Source: Spirochaetia bacterium
GTDB taxonomy: Bacteria > Spirochaetota > Spirochaetia > PWKH01
NCBI GenBank assembly: GCA_007116075.1
Contig: SKJE01000071.1
Span: 1-37,220 of the forward strand
Direction of reading: 5' to 3'
Length of the DNA: 37,220 bases
The notes under the pieces: generated by a model
Databases searched by the model: none
Told to the model about the DNA's origin: nothing
What the model saw: only the letters and a program-made list of their open reading frames with translations
In this document: positions 7,812-15,765 of the stretch, in pieces
Numbering within the stretch: position 1 is the first letter of the stretch
Layout: every line of letters starts with the position of its first letter
Program-made: the position numbers and the translations under genes

Positions 7812-8806
7812 AACGAAGCAGCTGGTTTTTTATAAGCATCATCACCGCAGGCCTTCTATACATTCTGCTGCTGAATGTCGGACTCTACCGAAATCCGGAC
7901 CACCGCCAGGAACACCATGTCATGGTTGTCCTGAAGGCAACGGTACAACCTATGGATTTCTGGGATGTAGTAAAAACCGGTATGGAAGAGGCTGCCCGGG
8001 AGCATACCCTGCAGCTCTCATTCATTGGTCCGCCCCATGAGCAAATGGTTGACCTGCAGGTTGAACTCATGCTGGAGGGTATTGAACAAGAGCCGGATCT
8101 CATCATTCTTGCGGCAGGGGATGTGGATCTGCTCGTAGATCCCATTGCCCGAGCTCATGAGAAAGGCATAGCAGTGATCATTATCGACTCGGGAACAGCA
8201 TCCTCCCTTCCAATCAGTTTTGTTGCCACCGACAATATTGAGGCAGGTATCAGAGCAGGAACATATATGGGACAAGTACTGGAACAAAGGATTCCCGACC
8301 GGCCCGGCAGAATCATGATCATGAGCCACAGCAGAGGAATAACTACGGCCATTGAGCGTGAATCGGGGGTTCGCAGGGCACTTGAAAAGCATGAAATCAT
8401 CGGCACGTGGTACTGTGATATAGATCATCAAGTGGCCTATGATTTGACCCGGGAGGTGCTTTCCATGTATCACATTGACGGCATCATCGGCCTCAATGAG
8501 GTCTCAACCCTCGGAGTAGCCGATGCAGTGTCAGACCTTGGTCTGGGAGGGGTGATTCCTATCGTCGGCTTTGATCATGCGGCCCAGGAAATGGCCTATC
8601 TGGAATCTGGCGTACTGGAAGCTACAGTTGTGCAGCGCCCTTATAACATGGGCTATATTTCTGTTACTCAGGCAGCCCGGCATCTGCAGGGTAAACCGGT
8701 AAAACCGGTGGTTAACACCGGCTCTAAGCTCATCACCCGGGAGAATATGTTCGAACCGAAGTACCAGGAACTGCTCTTCCCCTTCGAAAAGCTGAACGGA
8801 TTATAG
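7808..8806 (+). CDS. Membrane-anchored periplasmic sugar-binding protein (XylFII-like receptor), copy 2
   Basis: A 332-aa tandem paralogue of the preceding gene, the same length and alignable end to end. It has an N-terminal anchor (FFISIITAGLLYILLLN) and matching motifs FIGPPHEQMVDLQ, LIILAAGDVD, FVATDNIEAGIRAGTYM and IVGFDHA, and ends with the same ENMFE..YQELLFPF tail. Several side-chain positions in the fold differ (for example DSGTASSLPIS versus DSAVNSRIPAS), so ligand preference may differ. It overlaps copy 1 by 4 nt. The two may act as a homo- or heteromeric receptor for the kinase. It is followed by a 120-nt gap before the transporter genes. Confidence 0.85.
   Translation: MKRSSWFFISIITAGLLYILLLNVGLYRNPDHRQEHHVMVVLKATVQPMDFWDVVKTGMEEAAREHTLQLSFIGPPHEQMVDLQVELMLEGIEQEPDLIILAAGDVDLLVDPIARAHEKGIAVIIIDSGTASSLPISFVATDNIEAGIRAGTYMGQVLEQRIPDRPGRIMIMSHSRGITTAIERESGVRRALEKHEIIGTWYCDIDHQVAYDLTREVLSMYHIDGIIGLNEVSTLGVADAVSDLGLGGVIPIVGFDHAAQEMAYLESGVLEATVVQRPYNMGYISVTQAARHLQGKPVKPVVNTGSKLITRENMFEPKYQELLFPFEKLNGL
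8732..8787 (+). repeat. Near-identical 3' segment of tandem paralogues, unit 2
   Basis: This is the second copy of the 56-nt segment described at 7728-7783, with 52 of 56 positions identical. It lies at the 3' end of the second anchored sugar-binding protein. Confidence 0.7.
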
Positions 8807-8926
8807 ATATCCTTCTACACATCATAGTTTATTCACACTTCATAAGATTTTTCTCCATGTATTTCTTTCACATCCGACCTCATACTATTGATGTGTGAAA
8901 ACCGAAACAATCAAAGAGGACCGAGA

Positions 8927-10462
8927 ATGGCACAAAAAGAAATCCTGTCCATGAAGAACATTCAAAAAAGCTTTTCCGGTGTCCATGCCCTCAAGGGGGT
9001 ACATTTTGATCTTCTCCAAGGTGAAATCCATGCATTGGTCGGCGAGAACGGTGCAGGTAAATCTACCCTGATGAATGTACTCACCGGAATTCACCCGAAA
9101 GATTCCGGTGAGATCTACTACTACGACCGCCTGCTGAATCCCAGGGGCCCGAAACATGCCATGGAACTCGGTATCGGTATTATCCATCAGGAACTGAATA
9201 TGATGGACCACCTCACGGTGGCTCAGAATATCTTTATCGGCCGGGAATTTACCAAGCAGAAGGGACTCTTCCTTGATGAGAAGACTTTATACCGGGAAAC
9301 CGAAACACTGTTTAAGCGACTGAATGTAAATATCGATCCCACCGAAACTCTGGGTAAACTGACCATTGGGAAACAGCAGATGGTTGAAATCGCCCGGGCT
9401 GTATCCCACGATCTCCGTATACTCATACTTGATGAGCCCACCGCAGCACTCTCAAATCAGGAGATCAATGACCTGTTCAATATCATGAGGGACCTCGCTT
9501 CGAAGGGAGTGGCAATGATCCATATCTCCCATCGCCTTGAGGAAATCGCCCAGATCACAGACCGGGTGACCGTGCTCAGGGACGGAGCCAACGCCGGCTC
9601 ACGAGTGACCAAGGAAGTAGACCGGCAGGAAATCATCAACATGATGGTGGGCCGGGTTATTTACGAACAGCCGAAGCAGGAGAGTACCGTAAAGAAGAAT
9701 GCCCCGGTGGTACTTAAAGTGACAAACCTCAATGCGGGCAAGATGGTGCAGAATGTCTCCTTCGACTTAAAGCAGGGAGAGATTCTTGGATTTGCCGGCC
9801 TCATAGGAGCCGGTCGAACAGAGACTGCCCGGGCAATATTCGGAGCGGACAAGGTGCTCAGCGGATCCATCCAGATTAAGGGACGGCCGGTACTGATCAA
9901 AACCCCTGAGGACGCGGTGAATCACGGACTGGGCTACCTCTCGGAGGACCGAAAGCGTTACGGGCTCGCTATCAGAATGTCCGTGGCGGACAACATGATT
10001 CTGGCAACCATGGAACAGTTTCAGAAAAGACTGCTTATCAATGCAAAGAAGGTTCAGCAGGAAGCTGATGCGTATATCCAAAAGCTGAGCATCAAGACTC
10101 CTTCAATTAACCAGTTAGTGAGGAATCTCTCCGGAGGAAACCAGCAGAAGGTGGTTATCGCAAAATGGCTGATTAAGAACTGCGATATCCTGATCTTTGA
10201 TGAGCCGACCCGGGGAATTGATGTGGGTGCCAAAAGTGAAATCTATACGCTGATGAATGAGCTTGCCGACCAGGGCAAGTCAATCATCATGATCTCCTCC
10301 GAACTTCCGGAGATCCTGCGTATGAGCGACCGGATTATTGTCATGTGCGAAGGGAGAATTACCGGAGAACTGGACATTAAGGGAGCCACCCAGGAAGAAA
10401 TTATCAAATATGCAACTATGAGAAAAACAGGAGCGCAGGCATATGCAGACAGTGCAGAATGA
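8927..10462 (+). CDS. mglA: Sugar ABC transporter, double ATPase subunit (MglA/RbsA family)
   Basis: A 511-aa ATPase with two nucleotide-binding domains that powers import through the adjacent permease. NBD1 has Walker A GENGAGKST, the atypical signature LTIGKQQMVEIARA common in this family, and Walker B ILILDEPTAAL. NBD2 has the usual degenerate P-loop (GAGRTETARAIFG), signature NLSGGNQQKVVIAKWL and Walker B ILIFDEPTRGID. The ORF track begins at a TTG at 8888, but ATG 8927 is preferred: AGAGGA lies 6 nt upstream and MAQKEILSMKNIQKSF is the normal family start. It overlaps the permease gene by 20 nt. The gene symbol follows family resemblance; the sugar is unproven (galactose, ribose and xylose systems look alike). 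Confidence 0.9.
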   Translation: MAQKEILSMKNIQKSFSGVHALKGVHFDLLQGEIHALVGENGAGKSTLMNVLTGIHPKDSGEIYYYDRLLNPRGPKHAMELGIGIIHQELNMMDHLTVAQNIFIGREFTKQKGLFLDEKTLYRETETLFKRLNVNIDPTETLGKLTIGKQQMVEIARAVSHDLRILILDEPTAALSNQEINDLFNIMRDLASKGVAMIHISHRLEEIAQITDRVTVLRDGANAGSRVTKEVDRQEIINMMVGRVIYEQPKQESTVKKNAPVVLKVTNLNAGKMVQNVSFDLKQGEILGFAGLIGAGRTETARAIFGADKVLSGSIQIKGRPVLIKTPEDAVNHGLGYLSEDRKRYGLAIRMSVADNMILATMEQFQKRLLINAKKVQQEADAYIQKLSIKTPSINQLVRNLSGGNQQKVVIAKWLIKNCDILIFDEPTRGIDVGAKSEIYTLMNELADQGKSIIMISSELPEILRMSDRIIVMCEGRITGELDIKGATQEEIIKYATMRKTGAQAYADSAE

Positions 10463-11720
10463 TACCAGTCTCAAGACACAGAAGATAACTCTCAATCTCC
10501 AGAAATTGATGGCTCCGGCCGCCCTGGTGATTATCTACATCTTTTTTGGGTTGTTCGGGAGAAACTTCTTTTCCTACTCAACATTCATCAATATCGTGGA
10601 TTCCGCCTACTACATTGGGTTTGCAGCTATCGGGGTTACCTTCGTGATTATTACTGGTGGAATCGACCTTTCTGTTGGAACGGTCATGATGTGCGCCGCA
10701 GTTATCGGGGGAACCGCATACAGAACCTGGGGATGGCCCATGTGGATATCCCTGGTGCTCATTCTGGTTGTCGGTGTCATCTTTGGTATTTTTAACGGCA
10801 TCATGGTCTCCCGGCTGAAATTGCCGCCCTTTATAGCCACCCTCGGAACAATGATGATATCCATGGGAATCGGCTCAATCGTATCGAATGTGCGAAGTGC
10901 GGCCTTCCCGCCGAGAACTGCCCCTGACGGCTGGTTCAAGAATATCTTCAAGTACATCACAGAGAACCATTTTTCCATTCCTACAGGGCTAATTGTCTTG
11001 CTCGGTGTAACCGTCATCGCCCATATTATCCTGACAAGGACAAAGATGGGCCGCTACATCTTTGCCATCGGCAGCAATAAAGAAGCCGCCCGTCTGTCCG
11101 GGGTGAATATCCAGAAATGGGAGATGATGGCCTATGTGGTTGCCGGAACAACTGCAGGTATCGGAGGTATCTCCTTTGCAGCGGTTTATACCACCATCAT
11201 GCCGGCCCAGGGCCAAGGCTTTGAGCTTTTCGCCATTGCCGGTGCTGTTATCGGTGGAACCTCCCTGGCCGGCGGAGTCGGCTCAGTATTCGGCACCCTC
11301 ATTGGTGTGTTTATTATGGCCGTCCTCCGTTCAGGACTGCCCTCTATGGATCTGCAGGCCCACTATCAGACCTTCTTTACGGGTGTTGTGGTCATCGGTG
11401 CGGTGCTGCTGGATATGTACCGGAATAAGAAGGCTACCGAAGTGAAGCTGATAACCCCTGCGGATCTGTACAAACAGACAATGACCAAGAAAATCTCCGA
11501 GCTGAAACTTGAACAGCGCCAGGCTCAAAAAGCCGGCGATACCGCCAGGGCAAACACACTCTCCGCGCAGCTCAAGGATCTGCAGAGGGAGATGAAGAAG
11601 ACCTTTACGGACATGAAAGCGAAGGAAAAGAGAGAGCTTGAACGGACCCATGCTGAAGAGCGTGCAGCTGAAAAAGAATTCCAGGAGATGCTCAAAAAAG
11701 AGAGCAGCTCCTTGAAGTAA
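10443..11720 (+). CDS. mglC: Sugar ABC transporter permease (MglC/RbsC family) with C-terminal coiled-coil extension
   Basis: A 425-aa inner-membrane permease (BPD_transp_2 family). Residues about 15-345 hold the usual set of membrane helices and family motifs (GGIDLSVGTVMM, LPPFIATLGTMM, IGSNKEAARLSGVNI, GAVIGGTSLAGGVGSVFGTLIG). Typical family members end near residue 330. Here about 75 further residues follow, very rich in K, E, Q, R and A with heptad-like spacing (for example LSAQLKDLQREMKKTF), predicted by eye to form a cytoplasmic coiled coil. AGGAG lies 9 nt before the ATG, inside the ATPase gene. The extension shares the gene's reading frame without a frameshift, so it is a genuine fusion or lineage-specific tail. 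Confidence 0.9.
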   Translation: MQTVQNDTSLKTQKITLNLQKLMAPAALVIIYIFFGLFGRNFFSYSTFINIVDSAYYIGFAAIGVTFVIITGGIDLSVGTVMMCAAVIGGTAYRTWGWPMWISLVLILVVGVIFGIFNGIMVSRLKLPPFIATLGTMMISMGIGSIVSNVRSAAFPPRTAPDGWFKNIFKYITENHFSIPTGLIVLLGVTVIAHIILTRTKMGRYIFAIGSNKEAARLSGVNIQKWEMMAYVVAGTTAGIGGISFAAVYTTIMPAQGQGFELFAIAGAVIGGTSLAGGVGSVFGTLIGVFIMAVLRSGLPSMDLQAHYQTFFTGVVVIGAVLLDMYRNKKATEVKLITPADLYKQTMTKKISELKLEQRQAQKAGDTARANTLSAQLKDLQREMKKTFTDMKAKEKRELERTHAEERAAEKEFQEMLKKESSSLK

Positions 11721-11760
11721 ATCAAACCCTTAACGGGGGAAACACATACAGGAGGTATGT

Positions 11761-12858
11761 ATGAAGACTAATCGAATTTTTATCGTACTGCTGAGCCTGG
11801 TACTGCTTGCGGCATTTGTAATGCCTATAGCAGCCCAGGGACGTGGTGAGGCTAAACCGTATATCGCGGTGGTATCAAAGGGAGAACAGCATGACTTCTG
11901 GCAGACTGTAAAGCTTGGAGCTGAAGCAGCAGCTGAGGAGTACGGTGTGGACATTACCTTTGAGGGACCTCCCTCAGAGAGCGATGTACAGATTCAGGTT
12001 GAAATGTTCAACAGCGCTCTTGCAAAGAATCCCGTAGCAATTGCCCTGGCAGCACTGAATACTGAGTCTGTCATTGACCAGCTTTCTGAAGCGCAGCGGC
12101 GCGGAATCCCTGTAGTCGGATTTGACTCAGGTGTACCTGAAGCTCCCGAAGGATCTATTGTTGCCAATGCTTCCACCAACAACTATGCTGCCGCCGGTAT
12201 GGCCGCAGAGAAGATGTTTGATGAACTGAAGGACAAGATCGATGCAGCAACCTCATCAAATCCTGTGAAGATTGTAGTGATGAACCAGGACGCTTCCGGT
12301 GAATCCCTGCTGAGCCGCGGTCGCGGATTCCGGGACAGAATCGTTGAACTGGTAGCTGAAGAAACAAGACATTCACGGAATAATATCCGCGTCATGGGCA
12401 ACCCTGCATACATTGCCAGTGATTCACCAACCGGTGGAAATGTAGTGTTTATCGAGATGGTAGTACCCGCCTCTGCAGCAGAGCAGGATACCACTGCAGC
12501 AGCACAGAACGTACTCAACAAGGTTCGGGAAGACAATATCCTGGGACTGTTCCTCTCTAATGAAGCAACTGTAAAGGGTATTCTCGCTGCAACCAACGAC
12601 GGAACCACCCTCGGATCAACCTACCAGGACCTCGAAGTGGTCGGGTTTGATGCCGGTCTTGCACAGAAGAACGCTGTCCGCGCAGGCTACTTCCTCGGAT
12701 CAATTACCCAGGATCCCTTTATGATCGGTTTCCGGGCTGTTGAGCTTTCGTCAAAGGCATATCGGGGCGAGCCGGTTGCTGATATTGACACAGGCGCCAA
12801 ATTCTATGACTCTTCCAACATGGATGAAGCTGACATTGCACGCCTATTGTATGATTGA
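11761..12858 (+). CDS. mglB: Periplasmic sugar-binding protein of the ABC importer (MglB/RbsB-like)
   Basis: A 365-aa secreted solute-binding protein. The signal peptide covers about residues 1-24 (IVLLSLVLLAAFVMPIAAQ), with a signal peptidase I type AxA-like site and no lipobox Cys, so it should be soluble in the periplasm. The mature part has the Peripla_BP_4 fold (VVSKGEQHDFWQTVKLG, TFEGPPSESDVQIQVEMF, VVGFDSGVP, VVGFDAGLAQKN). It is related to the two anchored proteins upstream but longer and cleavable. A very strong AGGAGGT site (11750-11756) sits 4-5 nt before the ATG, consistent with the high expression usual for binding proteins. A strong terminator follows 23 nt after the stop. Confidence 0.9.
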   Translation: MKTNRIFIVLLSLVLLAAFVMPIAAQGRGEAKPYIAVVSKGEQHDFWQTVKLGAEAAAEEYGVDITFEGPPSESDVQIQVEMFNSALAKNPVAIALAALNTESVIDQLSEAQRRGIPVVGFDSGVPEAPEGSIVANASTNNYAAAGMAAEKMFDELKDKIDAATSSNPVKIVVMNQDASGESLLSRGRGFRDRIVELVAEETRHSRNNIRVMGNPAYIASDSPTGGNVVFIEMVVPASAAEQDTTAAAQNVLNKVREDNILGLFLSNEATVKGILAATNDGTTLGSTYQDLEVVGFDAGLAQKNAVRAGYFLGSITQDPFMIGFRAVELSSKAYRGEPVADIDTGAKFYDSSNMDEADIARLLYD

Positions 12859-12881
12859 TCTCGTCTGAAATGAGTATACCT

Positions 12882-12916
12882 GCGGCCCGCCAAAATGTTA
12901 CGGCGGGCCGCTTTTT
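12882..12916 (+). terminator. Rho-independent terminator closing the sugar transporter operon
   Basis: There is a perfect 10-bp stem, GCGGCCCGCC (12882-12891) with GGCGGGCCGC (12902-12911), a 10-nt loop and TTTTT immediately after. It lies 23 nt after the binding-protein stop and before the carotenoid genes. Confidence 0.93.
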
Positions 12917-12995
12917 ATATCTCCTCCAGAATTTTTAATTCGACTTTACTGGCGTTTCACACAATTTTCGGGTACACTACCTTTTGAGGTACTGC

Positions 12996-13700
12996 ATGAA
13001 TACCTATGTGTTAATCACCCTGCTCGTGATTGCCGGACCCTTCCTGCTCTCCTTCGATAAAAAAGTTTCCTTCTGGAAACATTGGCGAGGTGTGCTTCTG
13101 GCCACCCTCCCGGTGAGCACCATATACATCATATGGGATATCCTGGTAACCCGCAGAGGTGACTGGTGGTTCAATCCTCAGTATGCCGGAGATGAGAAAC
13201 TGTTCGGCCTGCCTCCCGGTGAGTGGCTCTTTTTTATTACCGTTCCCTATGCATGCATCTTTATCTACGAGGTTGTCAGGGCATATTTCCCCAGAAGGAT
13301 CTATAAAAGTCACGAACAGAAGACGCCAAAACTGGTCATCGATGCTGCCGCAGCAGCGGTCCTGCTGTCAATTTCTTTCATGATTATTTTTTCTCACCTT
13401 GACTACTCGTTTCTGACCCTGCTTGCATTTATAACATGGATTCTTGTAACCCTCCTCTGGAATCCCTGGCTCTTCCGTGATTCCCACACCCTCTGGTTTA
13501 TGCTGCTTTCACAAGTAGCATTTCTCCTGATCAATGGAATTCTTACAGGACTACCTATTGTGCTCTATAATCCCGATGCTATCTGGGGAGTTCGTATTAT
13601 CACCATCCCCCTGGAGGATCTCTTCTATAATATCTCCTTCCTGGGGCTGATACAAAACGTTTATGTAAGGGTAGAAGGGTATGGCATCAGCAGGTCATAA
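12996..13700 (+). CDS. crtYcd: Bi-domain lycopene cyclase (CrtYcd type)
   Basis: A 234-aa integral membrane protein with two lycopene-cyclase-domain repeats, as in the fused CrtYc-CrtYd proteins that cyclise lycopene ends to beta-rings. Repeat 1 carries IIWDILVTRRGDWWFN and LPPGEWLFFITVPYACIFIYE; repeat 2 carries GVRIITIPLEDLFYNISFL. In repeat 1 the usual PLEEWLFF reads PPGEWLFF, so the first Glu of the EE pair is Gly. The ORF track starts at TTG 12984; ATG 12996 is preferred because GAGGT lies 5 nt upstream. It overlaps the desaturase gene by 20 nt. No phytoene synthase (crtB) or GGPP synthase is in the window. Confidence 0.82.
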   Translation: MNTYVLITLLVIAGPFLLSFDKKVSFWKHWRGVLLATLPVSTIYIIWDILVTRRGDWWFNPQYAGDEKLFGLPPGEWLFFITVPYACIFIYEVVRAYFPRRIYKSHEQKTPKLVIDAAAAAVLLSISFMIIFSHLDYSFLTLLAFITWILVTLLWNPWLFRDSHTLWFMLLSQVAFLLINGILTGLPIVLYNPDAIWGVRIITIPLEDLFYNISFLGLIQNVYVRVEGYGISRS

Positions 13701-15165
13701 TGCGGTAGTTATCGGGGGCGGGCTCGGAGGGCTCGCTGCAGCAGTGCATCTTGCTTCCGCAGGACGTCATGTGACGCTCCTGGAACAGTCATCACAGCTT
13801 GGAGGCAAAGCAGGTACCAAAACCGTCGATGGATACCGTTTTGATACCGGACCATCCCTCCTGACTATGCCGCATGTCTTTGATGAACTCTTCTCAAGTG
13901 TCGGCAGATCCCGCAGCGATTATATCACATTTGTCCCCCTCTCTCCCCTCACGGGATACTGGTTCCATGACGGAACCTTCCTGAGATCAGATACTATTGA
14001 ACCCTTTGTCAGCACCCTGGAGGAACAGCTTGGGGTCCCTTCCTATGAGAGCCGGGCATTTTTTTCCTATGCCCGGCGGCTCTATGAACAGGCTGGCACA
14101 GTTTTTCTTAACCATTCACTCCATGAGTGGTCCACATACCGGTCCGCCAGGGTGCTCTCATCACTGCTGCGCATATGGCAGATTGATCCCATGCGCACCA
14201 TGGAGCAGGGAATCCGCCGGTATACTTCCAGCCCCCAAGCATTGCAGCTGTTCTGCAGGTATGCCACCTATAACGGGTCAGATCCGTACCAAGCCCCGGC
14301 TACACTGAACAACATCGCCTATGTGGAGCACGGCCTCGGAGGATATGCCGTCAAGGGCGGTATATACCAGATCGTCAAGGGTCTTGAAACCCTGCTTAAG
14401 GAGCTGGGAGTTACCATCAGGCTCAACAGCCGGGTGGATGAAATCACCACAGTAAAGGGCCGGGTCACCGGTGTGCTATGCGGCAAGGAGGAGATCCCGG
14501 CTTCTGTGGTGATCTCAGATGTCGATGTGCTCACCCTGTATACCGACCTTCTGAAGGATTCTGATGCCCCCCTGGCAAAACGGTATCGCAGGCTCTCTCC
14601 ATCAACGTCCGGAGTGGTGTTTTTCTGGGGCATGGATCGAGTGTTTTCAGATATGGGAGTACATTCAATCTTTTTTTCCAAAGACTATCAGAAGGAGTGC
14701 TACCGGATTCACCGGGAAGCCCAGATTCCTGAGGATCCCACGGTGTATGTGAATATCACCTCGAAGGTAACCCCTTCGGATGCTCCGCCGGGAGGAGAAA
14801 ACTGGTTTGTCCTGGTCAATACACCACCGGATGACGGACGAAGATGGGATGTTGAGGCTCCCCAGCTTCGCAGGCATGTGATCTCTCGAATATCCCGGGA
14901 AGTCGGGTTGGATATCACGCCCCATATCCGCAGTGAATCCCTGCTGACACCGGCAGATATCGCCCGGGAGACCGGCAGCTGGCGGGGCAGTCTCTACGGC
15001 ATCTCATCCAACTCCCGGGCTGCGGCATTCATGCGCCATCCAAACCGGTCCCGCCGATATCGGGGTCTCTATCTCTGCGGAGGAAGCGTACATCCCGGAG
15101 GGGGGATGCCCCTCGCCCTGCTCTCAGGAAAGATTGCCGCCCAGCTTGCCGGCAGGTACAGTTAG
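13681..15165 (+). CDS. Carotenoid desaturase (CrtI/CrtD family flavoprotein)
   Basis: A 494-aa FAD-dependent amine-oxidase-fold enzyme of carotenoid synthesis. The N-terminal dinucleotide fold is VVIGGGLGGLAAAVHLASAG followed by LLEQSSQLGGKAGT and FDTGPSLLTMP. The C-terminal signature is LYLCGGSVHPGGGMPLALLSGKIAAQ, typical of CrtI/CrtD. It could be the main phytoene desaturase or a later-acting desaturase such as a C-3',4'-desaturase; the pairing with a lycopene cyclase does not decide this. AGAAGGGT immediately precedes the ATG, inside the cyclase gene (20-nt overlap). It converges on crtZ with a 4-nt overlap of stop codons, so there is no room for a terminator between them. Confidence 0.87.
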   Translation: MASAGHNAVVIGGGLGGLAAAVHLASAGRHVTLLEQSSQLGGKAGTKTVDGYRFDTGPSLLTMPHVFDELFSSVGRSRSDYITFVPLSPLTGYWFHDGTFLRSDTIEPFVSTLEEQLGVPSYESRAFFSYARRLYEQAGTVFLNHSLHEWSTYRSARVLSSLLRIWQIDPMRTMEQGIRRYTSSPQALQLFCRYATYNGSDPYQAPATLNNIAYVEHGLGGYAVKGGIYQIVKGLETLLKELGVTIRLNSRVDEITTVKGRVTGVLCGKEEIPASVVISDVDVLTLYTDLLKDSDAPLAKRYRRLSPSTSGVVFFWGMDRVFSDMGVHSIFFSKDYQKECYRIHREAQIPEDPTVYVNITSKVTPSDAPPGGENWFVLVNTPPDDGRRWDVEAPQLRRHVISRISREVGLDITPHIRSESLLTPADIARETGSWRGSLYGISSNSRAAAFMRHPNRSRRYRGLYLCGGSVHPGGGMPLALLSGKIAAQLAGRYS

Positions 15166-15701
15166 CCTGAGCGACTGCGTTTCTTGGCCAGTTGGCCCTG
15201 CATCATCTCCCTGATATCCCGGTCCACAGCCTCCTGGTTCTCCGGGTGATAGTACCTCGGAGCCCAGAGAAAGTTGAAGCTCACCGCATCTTCACGGGTT
15301 ACTGCCGCGTGGTGGAGCCTATGGGCATTTATGATCCGTCTGAGATAGGGATGCTTCGGGTTGAGGCGCAGGCGTTTAATTCGTCGATGAAACATGATCT
15401 CATGAAAGAGGATGTACCCGACTCCGTAGAGGGTCGTACCCGCACCTGCTGCAACCATCAGGCTCTGTCCCAAAAGCAGTCCATTATAGATCAATAAAAA
15501 GGATATGAGAGCAAAGAAAAGCGCATAGGCATCGTTTTTCTCGAAGGTATGATTTTTACGGTTGTGGTGATCCTCATGGAGATACCAACCGATCCCGTGC
15601 ATCACATATGTATGCAGCAGGCCGGCGACCCCCTCCATTGCAAGGGCGAAGACCAGCACAACCGCACTATGTAAAACGATACTGACCAATGTCTGATTCA
15701 T
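15162..15701 (-). CDS. crtZ: Beta-carotene hydroxylase (CrtZ type, fatty-acid-hydroxylase superfamily)
   Basis: A 179-aa membrane di-iron hydroxylase expected to add 3-hydroxyl groups to beta-ionone rings, giving zeaxanthin-type products. The histidine clusters are clear: H30, H35, H42, H45 and H46 in HTYVMHGIGWYLHEDHH, then HEIMFHRR and NAHRLHHAAVTRED. Hydrophobic segments flank them. The first residues (MNQTLVSIVLHSAVV) form a membrane helix. No Shine-Dalgarno lies before the ATG. Instead a promoter (TTGACT-17-CATACT) sits so close that transcription would start about 2 nt before the ATG. The gene follows plsC on the same strand after 64 nt. Confidence 0.9.
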   Translation of the reverse strand: MNQTLVSIVLHSAVVLVFALAMEGVAGLLHTYVMHGIGWYLHEDHHNRKNHTFEKNDAYALFFALISFLLIYNGLLLGQSLMVAAGAGTTLYGVGYILFHEIMFHRRIKRLRLNPKHPYLRRIINAHRLHHAAVTREDAVSFNFLWAPRYYHPENQEAVDRDIREMMQGQLAKKRSRSG

Positions 15702-15709
15702 ATTTAATA

Positions 15710-15738
15710 AGTATGATCATATCCTCCGGCACAGTCAA
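15710..15738 (-). promoter_or_regulatory. Promoter of crtZ, apparently giving a leaderless transcript
   Basis: On the minus strand, TTGACT (15733-15738) and CATACT (15710-15715) are separated by 17 nt: 5/6 and 4/6 matches to the -35 and -10 consensus. Transcription is predicted near 15703, 2 nt from the ATG at 15701. Confidence 0.6.
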
Positions 15739-15765
15739 GAAAGATTTGTACCGGGGGGTGCAGCT

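Noticed and set aside
8807-8926. Possible promoter between the second receptor gene and mglA
   Set aside because: TTCACA-like and TACTAT-like hexamers are present but none at an acceptable 16-18-nt spacing, so no site is called. The 120-nt gap may still hold a regulator-bound promoter for the YesN protein.
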